Assembly (NCBI GenBank): GCA_036274055.1
Contig: DASUGM010000079.1
Span: 1 to 16,054, forward strand
DNA from: DASUGM01 sp036274055
Lineage (GTDB): Bacteria; Acidobacteriota; Vicinamibacteria; Vicinamibacterales; SCN-69-37
Direction: 5' to 3'
DNA length: 16,054 nucleotides
Made by a program: the position numbers and the translations under genes. The notes beneath the pieces were generated by a model that was not told the origin of the DNA, ran no database searches, and saw only the letters and a list, made by a program, of their open reading frames with translations. Shown here piece after piece: positions 1 through 6,990 of the stretch. Each line of letters begins with the position of its first letter. Within the stretch, counting starts at the first letter, position 1.

Positions 1-1
1 G

Positions 2-1024
2 ATCGTGCCGTCCCAGGCCGCTCCCGCCGGCCAGCAAGCAGCAGCTCCGGGGCCTCTGCCCAAGGTCGTCCTTTTCGCGACCGGGGGCACCATCTCGAAC
101 AAGACCGGCGGTCGTTTGACGGTCGAGGAACTGATTCAGTCGGTGCCCGGCCTGGACCAGCGCGTCCGGGCCGAGGGCACCCAGTTCACCAACGGCGCCA
201 GCGGCCCAATCCCGATGGAACAGTGGCTCGACCTGTCGAGGCAGATCAACGAGCGCCTCAAGAAGGACGCCGACATCGCCGGCGTGGTCGTAACCAGCGG
301 CACCGATACGCTCGAGGAACTCGCCTTTTTCCTCCACCTGACCGTCCGCGACGAGCGGCCGGTCGTGGTCGTCGGCTCGATGCGGAATCCAAGCACTACC
401 GGATACGAAGGCGTCGCGAACCTCGAGGATGCGTTTCGGGTCGCCGCCGAGCCAGCCTCGCGCGGCATGGGCACGCTGGTCGTGCTCAACGACGAGATCA
501 ATTCGGCGCGTGAAGCCACCAAGACCGACTCCCGCCTGCTCAGCACGTTCTCGTCGCGCGACTACGGCGTGCTCGGCTCGGTGTTCGATCGGGTGACCTA
601 CTTCCGCAAGCCGGTGCGCCGCCACACCGCGCAAAGCGAGTTCGATGTCAGCAAGATCGAGGCGCTGCCGCGCGTCGACGTGCTCCTGACCTACCAGGGG
701 GCGCCGGGCGACCTCATCAAGGCGGCGGTCGACAACGGTGCCAAGGGCATCGTCATCGCGGGCGCCGGCGTCGGCGCGATCAGCGGCACCCAGGGCGAAG
801 GCACGACCTACGCGAACAGCAAAGGCGTCGTCGTCGTGACGACAACGCGGACGGGACAAGGCAGCGCCGGCACCGGCGGCGGCGGCCCCGGCCGCAATGG
901 CCAACCGAACCTGCGCGTCGGCGGCGACGACCTTCAGCCGGTGAAGGCGCGGATTCTGTTGATGCTGGCGCTGGCGACGACCACGGACGTAGCGCAGATC
1001 GCGCGGATGTTCCGGGAGTACTGA
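2..1024 (+). CDS. L-asparaginase, type II-like (5' end cut by window)
   Basis: Hydrolyses L-asparagine to aspartate and ammonia; the family is cytoplasmic or periplasmic. The frame is open to the left edge, so the true start (and any signal peptide) may lie outside; the first in-window start is GTG at 5. Counting from it, the nucleophile motif TGGTIS has Thr29, the second motif TSGTDTLEE gives Thr100-Asp101, and Lys173 sits in ATKTD, so the full catalytic set is present. The first ~19 residues are Ala/Pro/Gln-rich, as expected for a linker after an export signal. The C-terminal motif LQPVKARILLMLAL is intact. Odd: a Gly-rich stretch at about 284-302 just before that motif, longer than usual. 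It faces the ABC exporter genes across a palindromic repeat. Assignment to the asparaginase/glutaminase family is firm; the preferred amide is not shown by sequence. Confidence 0.93.
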   Translation: MVPSQAAPAGQQAAAPGPLPKVVLFATGGTISNKTGGRLTVEELIQSVPGLDQRVRAEGTQFTNGASGPIPMEQWLDLSRQINERLKKDADIAGVVVTSGTDTLEELAFFLHLTVRDERPVVVVGSMRNPSTTGYEGVANLEDAFRVAAEPASRGMGTLVVLNDEINSAREATKTDSRLLSTFSSRDYGVLGSVFDRVTYFRKPVRRHTAQSEFDVSKIEALPRVDVLLTYQGAPGDLIKAAVDNGAKGIVIAGAGVGAISGTQGEGTTYANSKGVVVVTTTRTGQGSAGTGGGGPGRNGQPNLRVGGDDLQPVKARILLMLALATTTDVAQIARMFREY

Positions 1025-1292
1025 GCGACACAATTGGCGATTTGTAATTTGCGGTTGGCAATTGCATTTTCGATTTGGCGATTGCCGATTGCTGTTTGCC
1101 TATTGGAGATTTCGGCTGACTCATTGCCGCGCAATTGCCAGTCGGCAATAGCAATTGCCAATCGCGCAATCGCCAGTGCAGTTGCCAATTGCCAATTGCA
1201 AATCGCAAATCGCGAGCCGTTCGGCGATCAACTTGATCGCGCCACGGCCCCCGCTGATCATGCTCGGCGCGTGCACCTTGCCAGAAAAGCAC
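1025..1292. other. Intergenic region between convergent asparaginase and ABC permease
   Basis: No credible gene. The left two thirds is the AT-rich palindromic repeat described separately. To its right lies a perfect interrupted palindrome, GCGATCAA-C-TTGATCGC at 1224-1240. Open frames across this stretch have repeat-derived composition (Ala/Ile/Asn/Gln) and run antisense into the permease gene, so they are not called. Confidence 0.6.
1031..1214. repeat. AT-rich imperfect palindrome of ATTG/ATTTGC words
   Basis: The left arm (about 1031-1112) is built from words such as CAATTGGCGATTTG and GGCGATTGCCGATTGC; the right arm (about 1125-1214) carries their complements, such as GCAATTGCCAATCGC and TTGCAAATCGCAAATCGC. 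Together they can fold into one long imperfect hairpin between two convergent genes. The base composition is clearly more AT-rich than the genes on either side. It may act as a bidirectional terminator or be a dispersed repeat family; the sequence alone does not decide. Confidence 0.75.
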
Positions 1293-2039
1293 TCAGACCT
1301 GGATCTTCGAGAACGACCAGGCGCCCAGCGCCAGGAAGATCCATGCGACCCCGAACAGCACGATCGCGTCGGTGGCCATGCCGAAATGCGACAGGCCAAT
1401 GAAGGCGCCGCGCAGGCCGTCAATGCCGTACGTCAGCGGATCGAGCTTGGTGACGATCGACAGCGCCGTCGGAATGTTGTTGAGCGGAAACAGCGCGCCC
1501 GAGAGAAAGAAGATCGGCATCACCAGGAAGTTCATGATCAGCTGAAAACCCTGCATGTTCTGCAGCGTCGATCCGATCGCGGTGCCGAGGCCCGAGAACA
1601 CAATGGCAATCAACGCCATGAACACGACAGCCAGCGGCAACGTCGAGAGATGTTCGGGCCGGAATCCAGCGATCAGGCACACCACCAGCACGAGCAGGCC
1701 CTGCAGCATCGCAATCGACGCGCCGCCGAGCGTGTGGCCGATCATGATGTGCAGCCGCGGCACCGGCGCGACCAGCGTTTCCTTGAGGAAACCGAACTGG
1801 CGATCCCAGAGCAGGCCGATGCCCGAGAAGATCGACGTGAACAGCACCGACATGCCGACGACGCCCGGCGCGACGAACTGCAGATAGCTGCCCCGGCCAG
1901 CGGCCTGGTAGACCGGCCCGAGGCCGAAGCCGAGCACGAACAAATAGAGCATCGGCTGGCCGAGCGACGCGATGATCTGCGCGCGCGACCGCGAGTAGCG
2001 TTTGATCTGCCGCAGCCAGAGGATGAAGATCGCGCTCAC
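1293..2039 (-). CDS. ABC-2 type exporter, membrane permease subunit (DrrB-like)
   Basis: Membrane half of an ABC exporter that works with the ATPase encoded just upstream. The 248-aa product has a short cytoplasmic N-terminus, then about six hydrophobic segments (roughly 25-42, 55-78, 102-125, 133-158, 168-188, 223-243). The ABC-2 family signature lies at 176-210: FFLSGALFPLNNIP followed by LDPLTYGIDGLR. Length is typical for DrrB/NodJ-like permeases. The start is GTG at 2039, one base after the ATPase stop codon (TGA-C-GTG), so the pair should be translationally coupled. Substrate (drug, lipid or polysaccharide) cannot be read from sequence. Confidence 0.93.
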   Translation of the reverse strand: MSAIFILWLRQIKRYSRSRAQIIASLGQPMLYLFVLGFGLGPVYQAAGRGSYLQFVAPGVVGMSVLFTSIFSGIGLLWDRQFGFLKETLVAPVPRLHIMIGHTLGGASIAMLQGLLVLVVCLIAGFRPEHLSTLPLAVVFMALIAIVFSGLGTAIGSTLQNMQGFQLIMNFLVMPIFFLSGALFPLNNIPTALSIVTKLDPLTYGIDGLRGAFIGLSHFGMATDAIVLFGVAWIFLALGAWSFSKIQV

Positions 2040-2040
2040 G

Positions 2041-2826
2041 TCAGCGTCTCCACGCCTTCATGAAATCGCGCATCTGATCGGCGCCGCCGGCGGCTTCGTC
2101 GCGAATCGTCGATCCGGTCAGCGCCAGGAAAGCCTGCTCGAGCGATTCGGCGCCGGTCTGCTGCTTCAATTCCGCCGACGATCCCTGGGCGACGATCCTG
2201 CCGTGATCGATGATCGCGATCCGCTGCGCGACCCGGTCCGCTTCGTCCATGTAGTGCGTCGTCAGAAACACCGTGACCTTCTCGGCCTCGTTCAGGCGTT
2301 TGACGTGCGTCCACAGCTGGTTGCGGCTCTGCGGGTCGAGCCCGAGCGTTGGCTCGTCGAGAAAGAGGATGCGCGGCGTATGCAGAAACCCGCGGGCGAT
2401 CTCGAGCCGCCGCTTCATCCCGCCGGAAAACGTCTTGACGATGGCGTCGCGCTTTTCCCAGAGCTCGAACAGCTTGAGCAGCATCTCGGCCCGCTCGATC
2501 CGCAGCTTGCGCGGGACGTGATAGAGCACGCCGTGCAGCTCGAGGTTTTCAGCGGCGGTCAGTTCACCGTCGAGGCTCGGGTCCTGAAAGACAATGCCGA
2601 AGCGGCGCCGGACTTCATGAGGATGGGTCCGCGGGTTGAGGCCGTCGATCGCAATCGTTCCGCTGGTCGGCGCCTGCAGCGTCGTCAGCATCTGGATCGT
2701 CGTCGTTTTGCCGGCGCCGTTCGGGCCCAGAAAGGCGAAGATCTCTCCTTCGCGGACGTCGAAGGTCACGCCGTCGACGGCTTTGACGGTGCCGAAGGTC
2801 TTGACGAGGTCTTGTGCGTGTATCAC
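2041..2826 (-). CDS. ABC exporter ATP-binding subunit (DrrA-like)
   Basis: Powers the ABC-2 permease encoded directly downstream. Counting from the GTG at 2826: Walker A GPNGAGKTT at 34-42, Q-loop Gln81, signature SGGMK at 134-138, Walker B ILFLDEP at 153-159, switch His191. All are intact. The C-terminal tail after ~240 is the short extension common in DrrA/CcmA-type subunits. Start choice: ATG codons at 2850 and 2874 extend the same frame, but a perfect TATAAT lies at 2854-2849, overlapping the 2850 ATG, and homology begins at IHAQDLVKTF, so the GTG at 2826 with a ~16-nt leader fits best (261 aa). Divergent from the HtrA-like gene. Resistance or lipid export is possible; the substrate is not predictable. 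Confidence 0.92.
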   Translation of the reverse strand: MIHAQDLVKTFGTVKAVDGVTFDVREGEIFAFLGPNGAGKTTTIQMLTTLQAPTSGTIAIDGLNPRTHPHEVRRRFGIVFQDPSLDGELTAAENLELHGVLYHVPRKLRIERAEMLLKLFELWEKRDAIVKTFSGGMKRRLEIARGFLHTPRILFLDEPTLGLDPQSRNQLWTHVKRLNEAEKVTVFLTTHYMDEADRVAQRIAIIDHGRIVAQGSSAELKQQTGAESLEQAFLALTGSTIRDEAAGGADQMRDFMKAWRR

Positions 2827-2848
2827 TGCGGCCGGGACGGACTCGCAC

Positions 2849-2854
2849 ATTATA
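2849..2854 (-). promoter_or_regulatory. -10 box for the ABC exporter operon
   Basis: A perfect TATAAT on the minus strand lies 22 bases before the chosen GTG start. The -35 region is weak (TCGATG-like at about the right distance). Predicted transcription would start near 2842, giving a very short leader. Confidence 0.5.
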
Positions 2855-2988
2855 GGACGGCACACGCTGACCATCGACGAGATAGATAACCGTGACCGGC
2901 GTTGCCATCATACGCCGGGCGTGCAGGCGCACCACGGCGACCCCATAACGACGTCGATTGCCGCGCCTCGTAGACGCTCGCGTTATTC

Positions 2989-4266
2989 TTGGTCGTGGAG
3001 CTTTCCCAGCCCAGAAGCCGAAGATACGTGGCAATTCTGGCGGCCCTGTCCTCCGTCATCTTGATCGGGGGATGGTGGGCTCGCCCGCAGGATGTGCCGC
3101 AGGCGCCTGCACCCGTTCCAACCGAGACGGAACTCGAGCAGCTCGCGCGGCGCGTCGAGCGCCGGACGCTGGAAGACATGAAGCAGTTCTTCGCGGGCGT
3201 GGCGAAAGAGGCGGGTTCGTCGATCGTGTCTATCCCAAGTGCCGCGGCCAGTGGCATTGCGTGGGATACCTCGCGTGTCGTGACGTCGGCCCATCACCTC
3301 GCATGGAATGGCGGCACAGTACGCCTCATTGCCGCGACGGAAATCCAAGCCGAACCTGCGACCTGGGGACCGAATCTGCCATTGTCGGTACTCACGATCC
3401 GGCGCGACGCGGCTGCTCTCATTCCGGCGCGGCGGTCCGAGGTGATGCCGGCCACCGGTGACTGGATGGTCGCGGTCTGGCGGGCTGGAACAGCGCCAGC
3501 CTACGGCGTCGGCAATTTCCGTCAGGCGTCGCCCGTCACATGCGGCGACATACCCGTGCAGGAATTCATCTCGAGTCTGTCCTTGACGGCCACGATGACG
3601 GGTGGCGGCGTGTTCGACCTCAATGGCGGACTGCTCGCGGTGATCTTGCCATGCCAGGCGCGCCTGGTCGCTGTCGCAACGACGAGCGTCGACGCGATCC
3701 TCCAGCGTGAAACCGGCCCCGAACAGCAGCTCGAAGCGAGATACGGCCTCACCGTGGGGCCGATCTCGGTCGAGGAGCGGGAATACTTCAAGAGCACAGA
3801 AGGCCTGCTCGTGCGAGACGTCTGGATCGACTATCCGGCTGACGAGGCCGGCATCTGGCCCGGCGACATTGTCACCGCGGTCAATGGGCAAGTGGTGACA
3901 ACGGTGTCGGATCTGATATCCGGCCTCGGCGCTGCAGACACCACGCGGGAGGTGACGGTCCAGCGTGGCCGGAAGCGCCTGACGATCGCACTAGCGCCCG
4001 GCGACGCAAACGCACCCGTCGCGTCGGCGGGTGCGGGTCTGATGCTGGAGAACTCGTCGCCGACCATGTACCCGATCAAGTCCGTGCGACCGGGTAGCCG
4101 CGCTGCCGATGCCGGACTCAAGCCGGGAGATCGGCTCGTTCGAATCAATCAGATTGAACCTCGAACCATCGCCCAAATCGGAAGCATCATCGATGCGGAC
4201 CAGCCGCGTCCAGCGTGGCTGGAGCTGATTCGCGACGGACGCCGGGTCGGTCTCCTCCTGCGGTAG
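2989..4266 (+). CDS. Membrane-anchored HtrA-like protein, probable pseudoprotease, with two PDZ domains
   Basis: Counting from the TTG at 2989 (a GTG at 2995 is equally plausible): one N-terminal transmembrane anchor at about 13-30, a linker with a charged helix (45-75), a trypsin-like domain at about 76-240, PDZ1 at about 252-335 and PDZ2 at about 345-425. The layout and length match DegP/HtrA. The protease domain keeps His102 in VTSAHHL, but the catalytic Asp of the usual DLAVL motif is Pro131 (PLSVL), and the Ser of GNSGGP is Gly205 (TGGGVF). Cleavage is therefore unlikely. Two Cys (185, 222) could form a disulfide in the periplasm. PDZ motifs PADEAGIWPGDIV and SRAADAGLKPGDRLV are intact, so peptide or protein binding is the expected role. 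It ends 10 bases before the antiporter gene, suggesting an operon and a possible partner. Confidence 0.85.
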   Translation: MVVELSQPRSRRYVAILAALSSVILIGGWWARPQDVPQAPAPVPTETELEQLARRVERRTLEDMKQFFAGVAKEAGSSIVSIPSAAASGIAWDTSRVVTSAHHLAWNGGTVRLIAATEIQAEPATWGPNLPLSVLTIRRDAAALIPARRSEVMPATGDWMVAVWRAGTAPAYGVGNFRQASPVTCGDIPVQEFISSLSLTATMTGGGVFDLNGGLLAVILPCQARLVAVATTSVDAILQRETGPEQQLEARYGLTVGPISVEEREYFKSTEGLLVRDVWIDYPADEAGIWPGDIVTAVNGQVVTTVSDLISGLGAADTTREVTVQRGRKRLTIALAPGDANAPVASAGAGLMLENSSPTMYPIKSVRPGSRAADAGLKPGDRLVRINQIEPRTIAQIGSIIDADQPRPAWLELIRDGRRVGLLLR

Positions 4267-4276
4267 GTGTGACGAC

Positions 4277-5494
4277 GTGAACGAGCTGACCTCAATCGGT
4301 CTGATTCTCCTGCTGGCGTTGATGGCCGGGCACCTGGTAAAGGTGCTGAGGATTCCGGAGGTCACGGGATACATTCTCGTCGGTATCGCGCTCGGGCCTT
4401 CCGTGCTGGGGTGGTTGAGCCAGGACAATCTCGTCGCGCTGAGCGTGCTCAGTGAAGTGGCATTGGGACTCATCCTCTTTTCGGTTGGGTCGGTGTTCGA
4501 GTTCTCGCTGTTTCGACGGATCGGCCGTCAAGTATTCATCGTCACGCTTGCTGAATCCACGCTCGCCGCCGTGCTCGTGACTGGAGGGGCCCTGTGGTTC
4601 GGACAGTCGTGGCCAGTGGCGCTGTTGCTCGGCGCCATCGCCACGGCGACGGCGCCAGCGTCAACCCTGATGGTGATTCGTGAAGTCGATAGTGCCGGCC
4701 CGCTCACGGATCACTTGCTGGGCATCATCGCTGTCAATAACCTGCTCTGTATTTCGCTGTTCGGCTTCGTGGCCGCGGGCATCGACCTGCGGCATGGCCT
4801 CGAAGGAGTGACGTCCAGCGAGATGCTCTACCGGGCGGCCTTCTGGTTCCTGTGGGAGATTGTCGGTTCAGCCGCGCTGGGATACCTCGTCGGCCTGCTT
4901 GTCGCCGGATGGTCCGCCCACGTGGTCGAGAGCGGCGAAATGTTGATCCTGTTGGCCGGTTCGATTCTGTTGTGCGTGGGGGTGTCCCGCGCCCTGAATC
5001 TCTCGCCGCTGGTCACGAGTCTCGCGGTCGGTGCGACGATGGTGAATCTCTCCGGCCGAAGCCGTCACCTGTTCGGCGCACTCTCGAACACGGATCCGCC
5101 TTTCTATGCGATCTTCTTCGTGATTGCCGGCGCGGAACTCGATGTGAGCCGCATTCCCGCGATGGGTGCGCTCGGTGTCGTGTACGTTGCTGGCCGAGCC
5201 GTGGGCAAGTTCACGGGCGCGAGACTCGCGGCCGGCCGGCTGGGACTCTCGGCGAGCGTGCGGCAGTTCCTGGGCTTCGCCTTACAGGCGCAGGCGGGCC
5301 TGGCGGTTGGGTTGACACTTGCCGTGAATGGGCGATATCCGCAACTGGCGCCGGTCGTCACGACGGTCGTACTCGCGTCGGTCGCCGTGTTTGAAATGAT
5401 TGGACCAGCCAGCACGCGGTTTGCGCTGGTACGAGCCGGTGAGGCTGGCGCCCTGACGACGACCGGCGGGAACACGCTCTCCGCGGAACTGTGA
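4277..5494 (+). CDS. CPA2-type Na+(K+)/H+ antiporter family membrane protein
   Basis: Polytopic membrane protein of 405 aa with about 11-12 hydrophobic segments over its whole length and no C-terminal TrkA domain, matching the Na_H_Exchanger core. Family motifs visible: RIPEVTGYILVGIALGPSVLG at the N-terminus, LILFSVGSVFEF around 65-76, and ATATAPASTLMVIREV at 122-136. Odd: where antiporters of this fold carry Asp-Asp or Asn-Asp in the discontinuous helix, this protein reads Asn154-Asn155 (IIAVNNLLCIS). That residue pair binds the ion in characterised members, so transport may be altered or lost. GTG start chosen because it lies 10 bases after the HtrA-like gene's stop; no strong ribosome site is visible. 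Ion specificity is unknown. Confidence 0.87.
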   Translation: MNELTSIGLILLLALMAGHLVKVLRIPEVTGYILVGIALGPSVLGWLSQDNLVALSVLSEVALGLILFSVGSVFEFSLFRRIGRQVFIVTLAESTLAAVLVTGGALWFGQSWPVALLLGAIATATAPASTLMVIREVDSAGPLTDHLLGIIAVNNLLCISLFGFVAAGIDLRHGLEGVTSSEMLYRAAFWFLWEIVGSAALGYLVGLLVAGWSAHVVESGEMLILLAGSILLCVGVSRALNLSPLVTSLAVGATMVNLSGRSRHLFGALSNTDPPFYAIFFVIAGAELDVSRIPAMGALGVVYVAGRAVGKFTGARLAAGRLGLSASVRQFLGFALQAQAGLAVGLTLAVNGRYPQLAPVVTTVVLASVAVFEMIGPASTRFALVRAGEAGALTTTGGNTLSAEL

Positions 5495-5508
5495 ACCACA
5501 GAGGCCAG

Positions 5509-5811
5509 ATGAAAAGAGCCATTTTCATCGCCGCAGTGATCGTGGTCGGCCTTGCGTATGTCGCCGGGTTCTGGCCGCAACGTCGTCAGTTGACGGATAC
5601 GGCTCGGTGACGTGGCCTCGTTGGAGCGGAGTTGGTGGCCCGCTGCACGCATCGGCCAGGCCTGATCCGAGTGAGACTCTGGACAGGCGGAGTCGCGTGG
5701 TTCGCCACTGCGTCGGGCCTGATGGCCACGGTGCCTCAAGGCCTGAGCGAGTCCTTTCGCGAGGGGATCGCCGCTTCTTTCTCAGTCTATGCGGCTCGAG
5801 CCGGCCTGTAG
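5509..5811 (+). pseudogene. Frame-broken small membrane/coiled-coil protein
   Basis: An ATG at 5509, with GAGG nine bases before it, opens a frame encoding MKRAIFIAAVIVVGLAYVAG, a short positively charged end plus one transmembrane helix, then FWPQRRQLTDTAR before a TGA at 5608. In the +1 frame the text continues as DVASLER (from 5609) and later AARIGQA up to a TGA; from 5662 the original frame resumes (LIRVRLWTGG) and runs to TAG at 5809-5811. Stitched together this would be a ~100-aa protein of one membrane helix plus a heptad-like tail. I read it as a gene damaged by small indels. Alternatively it is a genuine 33-aa membrane peptide (5509-5610). It follows the antiporter by 14 bases, so it was probably co-transcribed. 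Confidence 0.45.
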
Positions 5812-6059
5812 TCCTGCTCCGCGAGGGGCGGCTCGCCAAGTTCTGCGAGGAGATCGTTGAGGCGATCTAAAGGCACCGCCTGCGGTGCGGTGATCTCGAC
5901 ACCCAGCGGTCGGCCCGACGAGGCGTAATCGACGATGAGCAGCCCATCCGACGATGCCACGGTCCGCGCGCTCTTCTCACCGGTTGGGTGCAAGAAGTGC
6001 AGGTACGCGGCGAATGTCCGGCCCTTTCGATAGGTCACCTGCAGCGAGCGTTCCGTCAT
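5787..6059 (-). CDS. DUF2283-like small protein, probable antitoxin partner
   Basis: 90-aa protein with a core LIVDYASSGRPLGVEI at 41-56, the pattern of DUF2283 proteins (short beta-rich proteins that usually follow DUF4258 genes). The ATG at 6059 overlaps the TGA of the upstream DUF4258 gene (ATGA) and has a good ribosome site (GAGGTG, five bases before it), so this start is preferred over an in-frame upstream ATG at 6131 that lies inside the neighbour. Inferred role: cytoplasmic neutraliser or regulator of the DUF4258 protein. No DNA-binding domain is seen. The last 25 bases overlap, on the opposite strand, the end of the damaged gene at 5509-5811. Confidence 0.72.
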   Translation of the reverse strand: MTERSLQVTYRKGRTFAAYLHFLHPTGEKSARTVASSDGLLIVDYASSGRPLGVEITAPQAVPLDRLNDLLAELGEPPLAEQDYRPARAA

Positions 6060-6313
6060 TGGGACACCTCGTAAATGGTCACGACTACGAGCAAGCTCGC
6101 CTCGGCGTCTGGCTCGACGATCACGATCCACGCGCCTTGGTCGTGTCGAGTCTGGATCATGAACCTGCCCGCGACAACGCTGGCCTCGAACCCGGTGGCT
6201 CGTTCCAGCATAGCGCGGACTTCAACCTCGGTCACGCCTCGTTGCTCCATGCGTAATTCGGCGTGACTGGTGAACGAAAGGTCCCAATTCCACCATTCTG
6301 GGAAGGTCGGCAT
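6056..6313 (-). CDS. DUF4258-like protein, probable RelE-fold toxin
   Basis: 85-aa protein beginning MPTFPEWWNWDLSFTSHAE, with the DUF4258 features HxxxRMxxRGV at 17-27, an RATGF turn at 39-43, and the strand pair AWIVIVEPD and LLVVVTIYEV at 61-69 and 74-83. DUF4258 is related to the RelE/BrnT toxin folds. The ATG at 6313 is chosen because family members start near here; the 31 residues upstream (to 6406) are low-complexity and read from repeat-like DNA. Overlaps the DUF2283 gene by four bases (ATGA), the usual two-gene toxin-antitoxin arrangement. It lies in a decayed island next to a recombinase scar. Toxicity is inferred from family and context only. Confidence 0.72.
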   Translation of the reverse strand: MPTFPEWWNWDLSFTSHAELRMEQRGVTEVEVRAMLERATGFEASVVAGRFMIQTRHDQGAWIVIVEPDAEASLLVVVTIYEVSQ

Positions 6314-6584
6314 AGAGGCCGGGGCAGGGTTGATCGTAACACCCGCCGCACGATCAGAAGCGCCGGCGAACCCGTCTGCCGCGGCACGAAGAACCCGCCG
6401 GCCCACACAGGCGCTGCGCTGAGCGACCGTCGTCCAATCTGGCGCTTCGGAGGGGGAACAGGGAGTGGGAACAGGACCCTCGCGCGAGATGTTCCCACGT
6501 GGACAGCTCGGCAGTGAGGCTTCTTCCGCTCACCGCGTGCGAGTTGCTGACCGCGCGCGCACGGCGTAAGTGTGCCAACTCTAA
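6314..6584. other. Non-coding or decayed island DNA
   Basis: No frame here shows a recognisable domain. The stretch includes a near-duplicate GGGAACAGG separated by GAGT (about 6458-6479). It sits between the DUF4258 gene and the recombinase remnant and is best read as decayed element DNA plus the upstream region of the toxin-like gene. Confidence 0.4.
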
Positions 6585-6836
6585 GAACGCGACGTAGAGG
6601 GCATCCTGGCCTTCGCCGAACGCGTTCTACCGCGCGCCGCCGACTTGTGGGTGCAGGAGTCACTCGAACAGCGGCAGCGGTTCCAACAGCTGTTCTTTTC
6701 GGAAGGAATCGCGTTCGACGGAAAAGGCTTTGTTGGAACCCGCGTAACCGCACCGGCCTTCAGCTACTTGCCGACGATCGAGGATCGAAATGAAAAGATG
6801 GTGGACCAGACCGGGATCGAACCGGTGACCTCATGA
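6585..6836 (+). pseudogene. C-terminal remnant of a site-specific recombinase, ending inside tRNA-Ala
   Basis: An 83-codon open stretch begins right after an in-frame TAA at 6582 and has no start or N-terminal domain. It reads DVEGILAFAERVLPRAADLW, then SLEQRQRFQQLFFSEGIAFD, VTAPAFSYLPTIEDRNEKM and finally VDQTGIEPVTS. I recognise this as the tail seen in large serine-recombinase-type integrases; a recombinase family that ends this way is recalled, not searched. The last 12-13 codons are the antisense of the tRNA-Ala 3' half (6799-6836), as happens when the element's integrase gene runs into its tRNA attachment site. The catalytic resolvase domain is absent from the window, so it is inactive. 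Confidence 0.65.
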
Positions 6837-6874
6837 ATGCCATTCATGCGCGCTCCCAACTGCGCTACTGGCCC
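6799..6874 (-). tRNA. tRNA-Ala (anticodon GGC)
   Basis: Reads GGGCCAG-TA-GCGC at the 5' end, anticodon arm CATGA-ATGGCAT-TCATG with anticodon GGC (plus-strand 6839-6841), T arm ACCGG-TTCGATC-CCGGT, acceptor 3' strand CTGGTCC, discriminator A and encoded CCA. The G3:U70 pair that defines alanine tRNAs is present. 76 nt. Its 3' half is overlapped antisense by a recombinase remnant. Confidence 0.97.
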
Positions 6875-6897
6875 ATCTTGGGAAGGACGAACAATCG

Positions 6898-6925
6898 ATT
6901 ATACCGGACGCCGGGAAAGCGCCAA
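6898..6925 (-). promoter_or_regulatory. Promoter of tRNA-Ala
   Basis: Minus strand: TTGGCG (6925-6920) as -35, a 16-base spacer, and a perfect TATAAT (6903-6898) as -10. Transcription would begin about 15-17 bases before the tRNA 5' end. Confidence 0.7.
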
Positions 6926-6990
6926 AACGCTGGTATCCAGAGGAGGCGGTTCTTGCGCGCGGCGTGATCGGGCATGCTGATAGCCGGACC

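Noticed and set aside
1031..1214. CRISPR array
   Set aside because: The repeated words are too short and irregular, no equal spacers occur, and the second half is the inverted complement of the first.
1155..2063. Long plus-strand frame over the ABC permease
   Set aside because: Arg/Glu/His/Gln-rich antisense shadow of a clear membrane protein gene.
5608..5610. In-frame TGA as a selenocysteine codon, prompted by tRNA-Sec in the window
   Set aside because: The residues after the TGA in the same frame (RGLVGAEL...) look less protein-like than the +1 frame, no Cys-type redox motif surrounds it, and no obvious SECIS hairpin follows.
6645..6836. Complete small gene starting at the ATG-like start at 6645
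   Set aside because: The homologous text starts upstream at 6585 with no start codon and ends in tRNA antisense; it is a fragment.
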